From Marivirga lumbricoides (GTDB lineage Bacteria; Bacteroidota; Bacteroidia; Cytophagales; Cyclobacteriaceae), in NCBI RefSeq assembly GCF_014636295.1, contig NZ_BMEC01000008.1:124001-188000 (forward strand): 64,000 nucleotides of DNA, read 5' to 3'. The notes under the pieces are model-generated. The model made no database searches. It saw only the letters and a program-made list of their open reading frames with translations, and was not told the origin of the DNA. Below, piece after piece: positions 26,940 to 36,360 of this stretch. How positions within the stretch are numbered: position 1 is the first letter of the stretch; each line of letters starts with the position of its first letter. A program made the position numbers and the translations under genes.

Positions 26940-28568
26940 ATGAACCTTATAGTTTTACTTCTTTTCTCTGCTGCTTTTTTAATAGCCGCCTATTTTATGT
27001 ATGGAAAATTTGTATCAAGGAAGCTAAATATAAATAACCTTACTAAAACTCCTGCCCATCAATTAAAAGATGATATTGACTATGTACCTACTAAAAAATT
27101 TATTGTTTTAGGACATCATTTTGCCTCAATAGCAGGTGCAGGCCCTATCATTGGTCCTATCATAGCTGTTACTTTTGGCTGGATTCCGGCTGTTATCTGG
27201 ATTTTACTGGGTGGTGTTTTCTTTGGAGCAGTACATGATACTACAAGTATGGTGGCTTCTTTAAGGCATAAAGGGAAATCGATTGGTGTAATTATTCAAT
27301 CTTATATTGGCGAGGGTGGCAAAAAGCTCTTCCTCCTCTTCAGTTTCGCTACACTGATATTAATTGTTGCAGTTTTTGCAGATATCATTGCTAAAACTTT
27401 TGTTAAAAACCCGGAAGTAGCATCAGCTTCAGGGCTTTTTATCTTACTCGCCATCGTTTTTGGAAGGGTAAACAAGGCTTTTGAAAATAAAAAACACGCT
27501 TTTCTGATACTATCGGTAATTGGAGTTACTTTAATGTATCTCTTTATTTTTTTAGGAACACAAATTCCCATTCTTCTAAATTATGGAGTGTGGGTAGGTT
27601 TGCTTATGGCCTATTCCTTTCTGGCTTCGGTTACTCCCATGACATTCCTTTTGCAGCCGCGGGACTACCTGAGCAGCTTCTTGCTTTATGGCTTAATGAT
27701 TTTTGCGATTGTTGGAATTCTTGTAGCCAACCCTGAAGTGAAAATGGACAATACTGTTCAGTTTCACAGTGAAAGCATGGGGTATCTATTTCCCGTGCTG
27801 TTTGTTACTGTGGCTTGTGGAGCCATCAGTGGATTCCACTCCCTGGTAGCATCCGGGACAACCTCAAAACAAATAGATAAAGAAACCGATGCGAAAGTTA
27901 TAGGCTTTGGCGGTATGTTAATAGAGTCTTTTCTCGCTATTATTTCTGTGGGAGCTGTAATAATTTTAGAACGAGCAGATTATACAGGTTTACTTCTCAC
28001 AGAAGGCCCTGTGAACATGTTTGCCGATGGCCTGGGTTATATTATTTCTTCTTTAGGAATTTCGGAGAATTTGGCTGTTACCTTTGTGGCACTCACTATT
28101 TCCGCCTTTGCCCTAACCACGCTGGATACCTGCACAAGGCTGGCCAGGTTCACATTCCAGGAATATTTTGAAAATATTGAAAGCCCAAAGGTTCAGAAAG
28201 TGAGCCAAAACAGGTTTATTGCTACTTCAGTTGTCATTGTGCTGTCGGTTTTAATGCTTCTATCAGGAGAGTTTTCTATGCTCTGGCCTATATTTGGGTC
28301 TGCCAACCAGCTTTTGGCAGCTTTAGCATTGTTAGCCGTAACTGTTTGGCTTTATAAAATAAAGCAAAGCGCTACTTTTGTGATAATACCTATGTTTTTC
28401 ATGTTCACGGTAACGCTTACTTCTCTATTTTTCTTTGCCTGGGAAAACTACAACAAAGGAGTTTATGCACTAGCCATTATTGCAGGAATACTGTTTTTGC
28501 TTTCTCTTGTATTGATCCGACTGGCTTTTAGAAGCCTCAGAAAAAATCCGGAGAAGGTGAATAGTTAG
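26940..28568 (+). CDS. cstA: CstA-family carbon starvation / pyruvate-type permease
   Basis: 542 aa with about 16 TM segments. Family signatures: HHFASIAGAGPIIGPIIAVT (about 59-78), VFFGAVHDTTSMVASLRHKG (about 97-116) and CGAISGFHSLVASGTTSKQI (about 296-315), plus LTTLDTCTRLARF (about 389-401). CstA proteins import peptides and/or pyruvate; in E. coli they are induced on carbon starvation. The Bacteroidota form is shorter than E. coli CstA (about 700 aa), which matches the length here. Substrate unproven. Divergent from guaB. Confidence 0.88.
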   Translation: MNLIVLLLFSAAFLIAAYFMYGKFVSRKLNINNLTKTPAHQLKDDIDYVPTKKFIVLGHHFASIAGAGPIIGPIIAVTFGWIPAVIWILLGGVFFGAVHDTTSMVASLRHKGKSIGVIIQSYIGEGGKKLFLLFSFATLILIVAVFADIIAKTFVKNPEVASASGLFILLAIVFGRVNKAFENKKHAFLILSVIGVTLMYLFIFLGTQIPILLNYGVWVGLLMAYSFLASVTPMTFLLQPRDYLSSFLLYGLMIFAIVGILVANPEVKMDNTVQFHSESMGYLFPVLFVTVACGAISGFHSLVASGTTSKQIDKETDAKVIGFGGMLIESFLAIISVGAVIILERADYTGLLLTEGPVNMFADGLGYIISSLGISENLAVTFVALTISAFALTTLDTCTRLARFTFQEYFENIESPKVQKVSQNRFIATSVVIVLSVLMLLSGEFSMLWPIFGSANQLLAALALLAVTVWLYKIKQSATFVIIPMFFMFTVTLTSLFFFAWENYNKGVYALAIIAGILFLLSLVLIRLAFRSLRKNPEKVNS

Positions 28569-28615
28569 AATTCCCGGAATCCATATTGCTTTTCACTCAT
28601 AGTGGGTTTTACTTG

Positions 28616-29650
28616 TTATTGCCTGCTGCTATATTCCTTCACCACATTAATAAAGTGTTTCACTTTGTCAGGTGAAATGTCTGGATATACCCCATGACCT
28701 AAATTGGCGATGTAGCGTTTCTTGCCAAAACTGTCCAACATAGTTTCTGTAAGTTGGGTAATGGTTTTATCTTCAGCATACAGTGCACATGGGTCTAAAT
28801 TACCCTGTAGGGTTTTTCCTTTTCCAACAATCTCCCTTGATTTTACAGGATCCATTGTCCAGTCAAGGCCTATTGTATCATAATTAAGCTTACTTAAAGA
28901 GGGTAAAGCATAGTGAGCGTCCTTTGCAAAAATAGTTTTGGGAACATTGTCAATACCATCCGCTATTTGCTTAAGGTAAGGTAAAGAAAACGCTTCATAC
29001 TGAGCCGGAGATAAAATACCTGCCCAGCTATCAAACACCTGTATTATATCAGCACCAGCAGCTATCTGAGCTTTCAAATATTTGATTGTACTATCAGTAA
29101 TCATTTGAAGTAACTTGCTGGAAAGTTCAGGGTCTGCATAAAGCATGGCTTTCGCTTTGGAAAAAGTTTTGCTTCCTCCTCCTTCTATCATGTAGGCAAA
29201 TATGGTCCACGGTGCACCTGCAAACCCTATGAGTGGTACTCTTCCATTCAGGGCTTTTTTAACAATTTTAATGGCATCAGTTACATAATGCAAGCTCTCT
29301 TCAGGATCAGCAACACGTAATTGATCTAAGTCAGAGGCTGTTTTTATCGTTTTTGGAAAATGAGGGCCGCGCTTTTCAACCATTTCATAAGGTAAGCCCA
29401 TGGCTTCAGGAATCACCAATATATCGGAAAAGATGATAGCTGCATCTACTTCTAAAATATCAACAGGTTGTAATGTTACTTCAGCCGCAAGTTCAGGTGT
29501 TTGCGCTAACTCAATAAATCCACTTAATTTTTCTCGTACTGCTCTATATTCAGGTAATATTCTTCCGGCTTGGCGCATTAGCCAAACAGGTGTTCTTTCT
29601 GTCTCTTCTCCTTTTGCTGCACGTATTAATAAATCATTTTTCAATTCCAT
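28616..29650 (-). CDS. hemE: Uroporphyrinogen decarboxylase
   Basis: 344 aa. N-terminal signature [19 protein letters not shown] (21-39; Arg26 and Arg30 bind substrate carboxylates), [14 protein letters not shown] (about 73-86), [20 protein letters not shown] (about 143-162), and [10 protein letters not shown] near 279, then [16 protein letters not shown]. It decarboxylates uroporphyrinogen III to coproporphyrinogen III in haem synthesis. No other hem gene is adjacent. Divergent from the serine ammonia-lyase gene. A -7 box sits only 4 nt before the ATG, suggesting a leaderless mRNA. Confidence 0.96.
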   Translation of the reverse strand: MELKNDLLIRAAKGEETERTPVWLMRQAGRILPEYRAVREKLSGFIELAQTPELAAEVTLQPVDILEVDAAIIFSDILVIPEAMGLPYEMVEKRGPHFPKTIKTASDLDQLRVADPEESLHYVTDAIKIVKKALNGRVPLIGFAGAPWTIFAYMIEGGGSKTFSKAKAMLYADPELSSKLLQMITDSTIKYLKAQIAAGADIIQVFDSWAGILSPAQYEAFSLPYLKQIADGIDNVPKTIFAKDAHYALPSLSKLNYDTIGLDWTMDPVKSREIVGKGKTLQGNLDPCALYAEDKTITQLTETMLDSFGKKRYIANLGHGVYPDISPDKVKHFINVVKEYSSRQ

Positions 29651-29654
29651 GGCA

Positions 29655-29662
29655 CAAATATA
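29655..29662 (-). promoter_or_regulatory. -7 box immediately upstream of hemE
   Basis: TATATTTG on the minus strand (CAAATATA on plus) is a perfect TAnnTTTG. Only 4 nt (TGCC) separate it from the hemE ATG, so transcription would start at or in the start codon. No clear -33 TTG at the usual distance. Confidence 0.4.
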
Positions 29663-29747
29663 AGGGCATTATCTGATCCGATTTTACGTAAGCAACAAAC
29701 TTTTGTGTTTATTTGCCGATTAAAGAGATAACTAACGCTATAATTTT

Positions 29748-30665
29748 ATGTCATTACTTTTTAACGATTTCAAAGAGTGGAAAGCTTATTGTGAAGAAAA
29801 AAACCTGAAGCTTTTTGAGCCTGTTCTTGAATATGAAAAGGATCAAAAAAACAGGTCGGAAGAGGCTATTTGGGAAGGTTTGCAGACTGCTTATGATGTA
29901 ATGAGAGATGCCGTAAAAACCGGGCTGGAAGAAGACATGACTTCACGCTCCGGCATGATTAACAATGGCGCCAAAAAGGTTTATAAAAATCCGATTACTG
30001 TTTTAGATAAAAATTTTCAAAAGCTTATTTCCCGGGCATTAGCGGCAAAGGAAGTAAACTCGTGTATGGGCAGAGTGGTTGCAGCACCCACTGCTGGAGC
30101 CAGCGGTATTTTACCAGGCACCATGTTTACCTTGCAGGAAATTCATGGGCTGGATGACAGAAAAATTTTAGAAGGCTTGCTGGTAGGTGCTGGAATAGCA
30201 TTAATTATTGAGCAAAAAGCCTCTTTGGCGGGTGCCGTTGGTGGATGCCAGGCAGAAACGGGAAGCGCTGCGGCTATGGCTGCGGGTGCCATTGTCTATT
30301 GCCTGGAAGGAGATGTTGACCAAACTTTTAATGCCGTAGCTATTACCATACAATGTATGTTGGGTTTAGTGTGCGATCCTGTGGCAGGGCTGGTGGAAGT
30401 GCCATGTGTAGTGCGCAATGCCAGCGCAGCAGCAATTGCTAATTCTTCTGCCCAAATTGCCCTTTCCAATGTGAGCGGGGTGATTCCTGTAGATGAATGC
30501 GTGGATGCATTGGGTGAAGTAGGCAACAGCATGGAATCCCGATATAAAGAAACTGCTATGGGAGGTTTGGCCGCCACATTAACCGGACAAAGCATTTCTA
30601 AAAGAGTGCTTATTCAGGATATTGAAATGCTTCCTGATGAAGAGACTGACGATAATAATGAGTAA
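29748..30665 (+). CDS. sdaA: Fe-S-dependent L-serine ammonia-lyase, alpha subunit/domain
   Basis: 305 aa. Alpha-chain motifs: RAMRDAVKTG-like start (AYDVMRDAVKTGLEEDMTSR, about 49-68), SGMINNGAKKVYKN, CMGRVVAAPTAGASGILPGT (about 106-125), GCQAETGSAAAMAAGAIVY (about 166-184), CDPVAGLVEVPCVVRNASAA (about 206-225). The cysteines in these blocks bind the 4Fe-4S cluster. It converts L-serine to pyruvate and ammonia. In Gram-positives a separate beta chain is needed; here no beta subunit is adjacent. The N-terminal 45 residues (LLFNDFKEWKAYCEEKNLKL) are an extra segment of a kind common in Bacteroidota. RidA at 16230 may detoxify its reactive intermediate. Confidence 0.9.
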   Translation: MSLLFNDFKEWKAYCEEKNLKLFEPVLEYEKDQKNRSEEAIWEGLQTAYDVMRDAVKTGLEEDMTSRSGMINNGAKKVYKNPITVLDKNFQKLISRALAAKEVNSCMGRVVAAPTAGASGILPGTMFTLQEIHGLDDRKILEGLLVGAGIALIIEQKASLAGAVGGCQAETGSAAAMAAGAIVYCLEGDVDQTFNAVAITIQCMLGLVCDPVAGLVEVPCVVRNASAAAIANSSAQIALSNVSGVIPVDECVDALGEVGNSMESRYKETAMGGLAATLTGQSISKRVLIQDIEMLPDEETDDNNE

Positions 30666-30675
30666 TTTATTCCTG

Positions 30676-31632
30676 TTATATTATCACATTAACAGTATAA
30701 AAAACATAGGTTCCTAAAAGAATAAGCCCTTCGTAGCGGTCTATTCTCTTGTTAAAAACCATCATTGGGAGAATTACGAGCGTGATGGCTAACATCCATA
30801 TCATATCGGAATTTAAAATTACTTCGCTCACTTCTATCTCAGATATTAAGCTGGTTATACCTAAAATAGAAAGTATATTAAAAATGTTGGAGCCCATTAA
30901 ATTTCCTAAAGCCAAGTCAGTCTCTCTTTTAAAAGCAGCTACTACTGAAGTTACCAATTCGGGAAGACTAGTACCGATAGCTACCACAGTAATTCCCACT
31001 ATTCGTTCACTTACCCCCAGATAAATTGCCAGGTCCCGTGCACTGTTCACAAACCAGTCTGACCCAAAATAAAGTCCTCCTCCCCCAATAATAATCAGCA
31101 ATATGTCCTTACCCATATTTTGCTTTTCAGCATCAGAGGGAGCTTCCACTTCAATACCTAATTCAGCAGGGCTAATATTATTTTTGCGCGACCTCCTAAT
31201 AATAAATATTACATATAAAATCAGGAGAACTATAAACATGATGCCCTCATAATCATCCACAAATCCTTCTCTTACTAAAAAATAAAGTAGCAAAGAGGAG
31301 CCCATTGCCATAGGCCAGTCAATTTTAATGCTGTCAGAGTTAACAGGAATGGGTGCAATAAGTGCTGTTACTCCTAATACCAATGCCAAATTACAAATAT
31401 TGGAGCCCACCACATTGCCCATGGTGATATCGGGGCTTCCCGCCAAAGCAGCCTGTATGCTGATGAGTAATTCAGGAGCAGAGGTACCAAATGCAACAAT
31501 TGTAACCCCCACAACCAAAGGAGAAATCTTAAATCTTAATGCTATGCGCGATGCTCCTCTTACAAGGAGATCACCCCCTAAGATAAGCATTGCAAGCCCC
31601 ACCACTAGTAACACCGTATTATTTAAAGCCAT
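30676..31632 (-). CDS. YrbG-type calcium/sodium antiporter
   Basis: 318 aa, ten TM helices in two inverted halves. Each half carries one alpha repeat: VAFGTSAPELLISIQAALAG (about 46-65) with GNVVGSNICNLALVLG, and VAIGTSLPELVTSVVAAFKR with GNLMGSNIFNILSILG. The Glu in each ExxxS motif binds the cation. A charged cytosolic loop (about 148-175) separates the halves. This is the K+-independent CaCA family, probably exporting Ca2+ using Na+ or H+ gradients. Its ATG shares one base with the upp stop (TAATG), so it is translationally coupled to upp. Confidence 0.92.
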   Translation of the reverse strand: MALNNTVLLVVGLAMLILGGDLLVRGASRIALRFKISPLVVGVTIVAFGTSAPELLISIQAALAGSPDITMGNVVGSNICNLALVLGVTALIAPIPVNSDSIKIDWPMAMGSSLLLYFLVREGFVDDYEGIMFIVLLILYVIFIIRRSRKNNISPAELGIEVEAPSDAEKQNMGKDILLIIIGGGGLYFGSDWFVNSARDLAIYLGVSERIVGITVVAIGTSLPELVTSVVAAFKRETDLALGNLMGSNIFNILSILGITSLISEIEVSEVILNSDMIWMLAITLVILPMMVFNKRIDRYEGLILLGTYVFYTVNVII

Positions 31633-32285
31633 TAATGCTCATTTTTATTTCCAAAACTTAAATCACCTGCATCGCCCAAGCCCGGCAATATATAAGCTTT
31701 ATCATTCAATCTCTCATCCATTGCCCCAATAAATACAGAATAATTTATTGTGAGGTTTTTTTCAAGATATGCAACTGCTTCAGGGGTAGCTATAGCACTT
31801 GCTAAAATAAAGTGTTCGGGGCTTCCTGCCTGCAAAATACTTTCTATTGCCCGGACCATAGATTTTCCTGTGGCCAGCATAGGATCAACTAAAAGTACTA
31901 TTTTGGAATCAATGGGAGGAAGTGCCTGATATCCTAAGAATATAGAAAAATCATCATCAGTGTCATTATGCTTTCTGTAAGCACCAAGAAAGCCGGAATC
32001 AGAATGATCAAAAATATTCAAAAAGCCTTGATGAAAAGGAAGGCCAGCCCTCATTACGCTTATAATTACCGGAAAATCGTGCAGTAATTGAATAGCTGTT
32101 TTTTGTAAAGGAGTTTGGATTTCCCGGGTTTGAAAATAGAGTGTTTTAGAAATTTCATAAGCTAAAACTTCTGCTACCCTTTCAAGGTTTCTTCTGAACC
32201 TTTGCCGGTCTTTTTGGATATCAACTTCTCTCAATTCTGCCAGGAAATGATTTAAAATACTATTTTCTTTATTAGCTATGAACAT
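31632..32285 (-). CDS. upp: Uracil phosphoribosyltransferase
   Basis: 217 aa from ATG 32285 (a TTG codon just upstream is ignored). Motifs: VISVMRAGLPFHQGF (about 74-88, pyrophosphate region), and the PRPP-binding loop VLLVDPMLATGKSMVRAIES (about 126-145). Converts uracil and PRPP to UMP in pyrimidine salvage. The ending (YILPGLGDAGDLSFGN) is the conserved uracil-binding GDAGDR-type motif, with Leu-Ser replacing the usual Arg region, typical of the Bacteroidota type. Coupled to the exchanger gene by a one-base stop/start overlap, which is unexpected functionally. Confidence 0.9.
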   Translation of the reverse strand: MFIANKENSILNHFLAELREVDIQKDRQRFRRNLERVAEVLAYEISKTLYFQTREIQTPLQKTAIQLLHDFPVIISVMRAGLPFHQGFLNIFDHSDSGFLGAYRKHNDTDDDFSIFLGYQALPPIDSKIVLLVDPMLATGKSMVRAIESILQAGSPEHFILASAIATPEAVAYLEKNLTINYSVFIGAMDERLNDKAYILPGLGDAGDLSFGNKNEH

Positions 32286-32406
32286 CAATAATGAAGGTCG
32301 ATTTGTTTATTTCGGTAAATCTAAATATAATTTTATTTTATTTAGGAATAAAAATAAATAAGAAATAATCATTCTTTTGATAACGTAAATTCCTGCTAAA
32401 AGCTTA

Positions 32407-32414
32407 TAACTTTG
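32407..32414 (+). promoter_or_regulatory. -7 box immediately upstream of the M42 peptidase gene
   Basis: TAACTTTG (TAnnTTTG) ends 5 nt before the ATG at 32420. As with hemE, the transcript would be leaderless. The nearest TTTG (32376-32379) is 27 nt upstream, longer than usual for a -33 element. Confidence 0.4.
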
Positions 32415-32419
32415 CTAAA

Positions 32420-33340
32420 ATGAATCAATACAAGTTACTAAAAACACTTTGCGAAATTCATGCTCCGGCAGGTGACGAAGCCAACATGAAAAGCTTCCTT
32501 CTGAATTATGTAGCCAAGCATCAAAAAGATTGGAAAGTTAAGCCACAAGTTTACCAGGGTAAAGATTTTCAGGATGCCATTGTGCTGGCTTTTGGAAAAC
32601 CCAGAACTGCCGTTTTTGCGCATATGGATTCCATAGGATTTACTGTTCGGTATCAGAACCAGCTCATTCCTATCGGTGGACCGGATGTAGAAACAGGTTA
32701 TGCTTTAAAGGGAGAAGATAGTTTGGGTTTTATTAAATGCGAGCTGGAAGTGAATGAGGAAAACCAACTCTTCTATAAATTCGGAAGAGGAATTGACAGA
32801 GGCACCAGCCTCACTTTTGAATGTGATTTTCGCGATACCAAGGAATACATCCAGTCCTGCTATCTGGATAACCGGCTTGGTATTTACAACTGCTTAAAGC
32901 TGGCGGAAACTTTAGAAAATGGAATGATTGTTTTTTCCTGCTGGGAAGAGCATGGTGGCGGAAGCGTTCCTGTAATAGCAAAATTTATGTTTGAGGAATT
33001 TAACATTCGCCAGGCACTTATATCGGACATCACCTGGGTTACTGAAGGTGTAGAGCATGGAAAAGGTGTTGCTATCTCAATGAGAGATAGAAATGTTCCA
33101 AGGCAATCTTTCATCAGAAAAATTATACAACTTGCAGAAGAGTCAGGCATTACTTACCAACTGGAAGTAGAAAGTGGTGGATCCAGTGATGGCAGAGAGC
33201 TACAGCAATCGCCCTACCCTATCGACTGGTGTTTTGTGGGCGCCCCTGAAGACAATGTGCACTCACCCAATGAAATTGTACATAAAAAAGACATTACGTC
33301 CATGCTTTCTCTCTATCAATACCTGATGGAAAAACTTTAA
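32420..33340 (+). CDS. M42-family metallo-aminopeptidase
   Basis: 306 aa. The dinuclear-zinc ligands and catalytic residues of M42/M28-type peptidases can be placed: His68 and Asp70 in AHMDSIGF, Asp150 in YLDNRLGI (bridging), Glu176-Glu177 in WEEHGG (catalytic and metal), Asp203 in ISDITW, His281 in VHSPNEIV. Cytosolic, no signal peptide. M42 enzymes are dodecameric aminopeptidases that trim short peptides; some were once called endoglucanases. A little shorter than the usual 340-360 aa, chiefly in the PDZ-like insert. It is 12 bp upstream of hpt, so likely in one transcript. Confidence 0.88.
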   Translation: MNQYKLLKTLCEIHAPAGDEANMKSFLLNYVAKHQKDWKVKPQVYQGKDFQDAIVLAFGKPRTAVFAHMDSIGFTVRYQNQLIPIGGPDVETGYALKGEDSLGFIKCELEVNEENQLFYKFGRGIDRGTSLTFECDFRDTKEYIQSCYLDNRLGIYNCLKLAETLENGMIVFSCWEEHGGGSVPVIAKFMFEEFNIRQALISDITWVTEGVEHGKGVAISMRDRNVPRQSFIRKIIQLAEESGITYQLEVESGGSSDGRELQQSPYPIDWCFVGAPEDNVHSPNEIVHKKDITSMLSLYQYLMEKL

Positions 33341-33352
33341 TCCCTTAAGTAA

Positions 33353-33880
33353 ATGATTGAAATATTTGACAAAAGCTTTATTCCATACATAAAAGAAGAG
33401 GATATTATTACCCGGGTTAAGGAATTAGGAGAACAACTAGACACTGATTATGCTGATAAAAATCCGTTGATGATCAGTGTTTTAAACGGTGCTTTTATCT
33501 TCTCTGCTGATTTAATCAGGAGTATGAAAATACCAACGGAAATTACATTTATCAGAGTGGCTTCATATGAGGAGCTGCAGTCTACAGGAAAGGTAAAAGA
33601 AGTACTTGGGCTAAAGGAAAATGTCTTTAACAGAGACATCATTTTGGTGGAAGATATTGTAGATACCGGGGAAACACTGGAGCATCTTTTAAAAATGTTT
33701 GAAACTTTAGGCCCTAAATCTATTTCAGTCGTATCATTGTTGCACAAGCCTGCTGCTCAAATTAAATCCAAAAAGCCGGATTATGTGGGTTTTGAGATTC
33801 CCCCCAAGTTTGTTTTGGGCTACGGGCTGGATTATAATGGTTTAGGCAGGGAGCTGCGAGATTTGTATCAATTAGCTTAA
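33353..33880 (+). CDS. hpt: Hypoxanthine phosphoribosyltransferase
   Basis: 175 aa. PRPP-binding loop IILVEDIVDTGETLEHLLKM (about 100-119), MISVLNGAFIFSADLIRSM (about 40-58), VASYEELQSTGKVKEVLGLK, and purine-contact region KPDYVGFEIPPKFVLGYGLDYN. It makes IMP (and GMP) from hypoxanthine or guanine. It follows the M42 gene by 12 bp and precedes adk by 55 bp with a candidate promoter in between. With adk and guaB this window holds several purine-nucleotide genes. Confidence 0.94.
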   Translation: MIEIFDKSFIPYIKEEDIITRVKELGEQLDTDYADKNPLMISVLNGAFIFSADLIRSMKIPTEITFIRVASYEELQSTGKVKEVLGLKENVFNRDIILVEDIVDTGETLEHLLKMFETLGPKSISVVSLLHKPAAQIKSKKPDYVGFEIPPKFVLGYGLDYNGLGRELRDLYQLA

Positions 33881-33882
33881 CA

Positions 33883-33915
33883 TTGTTAATTTTATGCAAT
33901 AATCTTTTATATTTG
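33883..33915 (+). promoter_or_regulatory. Candidate promoter of adk
   Basis: TTG at 33883-33885 and TATATTTG at 33908-33915, spacing 22 nt, match the Bacteroidota -33/-7 pattern (TTG / TAnnTTTG). The adk start follows 20 nt later. Confidence 0.5.
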
Positions 33916-33935
33916 ATTTTTCAACGAACTTAAAT

Positions 33936-34511
33936 ATGTTAAATATTATCTTATTTGGACCTCCGGGAGCCGGGAAAGGCACACAAAGTGAAAAAATAAT
34001 CAATAAATATAACCTGACCCATATTGCCACCGGAGATCTTTTCCGCAAGCACTTAGGTGAAGGAACCGAGCTGGGAAACCTGGCCCAAAAATATATGGAT
34101 GCAGGAAACCTTGTGCCTGATGAGGTAGTAATTGGCATGGTTGACGAGAAGCTGAAAGAGCATAAAAACAGTAATGGATTTATTTTTGATGGTTTCCCGC
34201 GTACTGTACCACAAGCTAAGGCCCTGGACACGCTTCTGGAAGAAAAGGGACAACCTATTGCCGGAATGATTGCCCTTGATGTTCCAAAAGAAGAATTGAA
34301 AACGCGAATTAAGGAGCGTGGTAAAACTTCAGGTAGAACGGATGATCAGGATGACGCGAAAGTGGAAAATAGAATAAAAGTGTATCTGGATGAAACGATT
34401 CCTGTAGCTAACTATTACAATGATCAGAATAAATATGTGAAAATAGATGGTGTAGGATCTATCGAAGAAATTTTCAATAAAATTAGCGCTGAAATAGATA
34501 AACTTAAATAA
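33936..34511 (+). CDS. adk: Adenylate kinase
   Basis: 191 aa. P-loop GPPGAGKGTQ (7-16), THIATGDLFRKHLGEGTELG (about 28-47), FIFDGFPRTVPQAKAL (about 77-92), and the short LID GRTDDQDDAKVENRIKVY (about 129-146), i.e. the short-form enzyme without a zinc-binding LID. It equilibrates ATP, AMP and ADP. Length normal for Bacteroidota. Expressed from its own likely promoter; obg follows after 143 bp. Confidence 0.96.
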   Translation: MLNIILFGPPGAGKGTQSEKIINKYNLTHIATGDLFRKHLGEGTELGNLAQKYMDAGNLVPDEVVIGMVDEKLKEHKNSNGFIFDGFPRTVPQAKALDTLLEEKGQPIAGMIALDVPKEELKTRIKERGKTSGRTDDQDDAKVENRIKVYLDETIPVANYYNDQNKYVKIDGVGSIEEIFNKISAEIDKLK

Positions 34512-34654
34512 TAGCGTTGATTATATCTATCCACTAATGCAAGATATTTGACGCATTAAAAAATCTAATTAGAGCCTGCTGTAACTTGTTTATGGCAGGC
34601 TTTTTTATTTCCACTAAAAATAAAGCTAAATTTGCCATTTCAAATTCTGAATAT

Positions 34655-35647
34655 ATGGCTAATCCTAACTTTATAGATTATGTAAAATTTTGCTCACGAT
34701 CCGGTAAAGGAGGTGCGGGGTCCATCCATATGAGGCGAGAAAAGCATGTGCCTAAAGGTGGGCCTGACGGTGGAAACGGAGGCAGAGGCGGCCATATTAT
34801 TTTGAGAGGGAGCACACAGGTATGGACGCTACTTCATTTAAAGTATAAAAAGCATGTAATTGCGGAAGATGGAAAGCCTGGTGAGGGCGGAAACCGCTCA
34901 GGTGCTGAAGGGAATGATGTGTACCTGGAAGTACCCCTTGGCACAGTAGCTAAAGATGCTGAAACCGGTGAGGTAAGGTTTGAAATAACAGAAGTAGGCG
35001 AGGAAAAAATTCTTTCCAAAGGAGGAAGGGGCGGTCTGGGAAATGCTAATTTTAAAACCCCAACTCAGCAAACACCAAGATATGCCCAACCAGGGGAAGA
35101 TGGGCTTGAAGAGTGGATAATTCTGGAGCTAAAACTTTTAGCCGATGTAGGTTTAGTAGGCTTTCCCAATGCAGGCAAAAGTACTCTTCTTTCTGTGCTA
35201 TCAGCAGCTAAACCTGAAATTGCTGATTATCCTTTTACCACTTTAACTCCTAACTTAGGTGTAATACCTTACAGAGATGACAGGTCATTTGTAATGGCTG
35301 ATATCCCCGGAATTATAGAGGGAGCAGCCGAAGGCAAAGGTTTAGGAATTCGTTTTTTACGTCATATTGAAAGAAATTCCATTCTTCTGTTTATGATTCC
35401 GGCAGATGCAAAAAGTATTCAAAAGGAGTATGAAATTTTGACAAACGAATTAAAAAAATATAATCCTGAACTACTGGATAAGAGCAGGATTTTAGCCATT
35501 ACAAAGACAGATTTACTAGATGATGAACTAATGGCAGAAATGAAGAAAGAGCTACCAAAAGAATTACCTGTTCTTTTCATTTCTTCGCTTACCAACTATA
35601 ACCTGGAAAATTTGAAAGACCTGATTTGGAAGACATTACAGGATTAA
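34655..35647 (+). CDS. obg: Obg family GTPase
   Basis: 330 aa from ATG 34655; this start gives the conserved N-terminus [20 protein letters not shown], whereas a reading from 34586 adds a non-conserved leader. Obg glycine-rich N-domain (about 1-160; [21 protein letters not shown]). G domain: G1 GFPNAGKST (about 168-176), G2 [12 protein letters not shown]3 [17 protein letters not shown]4 TKTD, G5 SSLT. Essential GTPase in late 50S ribosome assembly and stringent-type control. Ends right after the G domain (no OCT domain), normal for this phylum. Confidence 0.95.
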   Translation: MANPNFIDYVKFCSRSGKGGAGSIHMRREKHVPKGGPDGGNGGRGGHIILRGSTQVWTLLHLKYKKHVIAEDGKPGEGGNRSGAEGNDVYLEVPLGTVAKDAETGEVRFEITEVGEEKILSKGGRGGLGNANFKTPTQQTPRYAQPGEDGLEEWIILELKLLADVGLVGFPNAGKSTLLSVLSAAKPEIADYPFTTLTPNLGVIPYRDDRSFVMADIPGIIEGAAEGKGLGIRFLRHIERNSILLFMIPADAKSIQKEYEILTNELKKYNPELLDKSRILAITKTDLLDDELMAEMKKELPKELPVLFISSLTNYNLENLKDLIWKTLQD

Positions 35648-35738
35648 TGCCATATTGGCAGAATACCTGCAATTGGCAAACTCCTTGTTATTAAGAAACC
35701 CTGATTATAATGATAAACACAAAGTGCAATAAACTGTT

Positions 35739-36353
35739 ATGGCTAAAGAAGAAATGGACGATAAAGAATTAAAATCGCAGGAAGAGCAAATCCGGGAAGA
35801 AGAAAAATTTGCTCAGGAGCAAACTACTGAAGATTTTAATGAAGATCAGGAAACTGCTGCCAAGAAAGAGGAAGAAACAGAAGAAATGGAGGAAGAACTT
35901 TCTGAAGTTGAAAAGCTTCAGCTTGAAGTGGCAGAAGCTAAAGATAAATACATCAGGCTTTACTCAGAATTTGACAATTTTAGAAGAAGAAATGCAAAAG
36001 AGCGTTTAGAGTTAGTAAAAACTGCTTCTGAGGATGTTATTGGTGACTTGTTGCCGGTATTGGATGATTTTGAAAGAGCTGAGAAAGCATTTAAAGAAAA
36101 AGCTGACGCGGAAGCCTTAATGGAAGGTTTTAGCCTCATTAAAAATAAATTTGAAAAAGTTTTAACTAATAAAGGCTTAACTGCAATGGACAGTAAGCCG
36201 GGCATTGAATTTGACTCTGAAATACACGAAGCTATTACCAAAATTCCTGTTGAAGATAAAAAATTGAGTGGGAAAGTAGTTGACGTGGTAGAGAAAGGGT
36301 ACTTTTTAAATGAAAAAGTGATTCGTTATGCCAAAGTTGTAATAGGAGAATAA
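35739..36353 (+). CDS. grpE: GrpE nucleotide-exchange factor
   Basis: 204 aa. A very acidic, disordered N-terminus (1-65, runs of Glu) leads to the long dimer-forming helix ([20 protein letters not shown], about 62-81) with the signature [14 protein letters not shown] (about 82-95), then the C-terminal beta domain ([20 protein letters not shown] and [18 protein letters not shown]). It swaps ADP for ATP on DnaK. Seven bases upstream of dnaJ, so the two form a heat-shock operon. dnaK itself is not in the window. Confidence 0.95.
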   Translation: MAKEEMDDKELKSQEEQIREEEKFAQEQTTEDFNEDQETAAKKEEETEEMEEELSEVEKLQLEVAEAKDKYIRLYSEFDNFRRRNAKERLELVKTASEDVIGDLLPVLDDFERAEKAFKEKADAEALMEGFSLIKNKFEKVLTNKGLTAMDSKPGIEFDSEIHEAITKIPVEDKKLSGKVVDVVEKGYFLNEKVIRYAKVVIGE

Positions 36354-36360
36354 AATTAAG

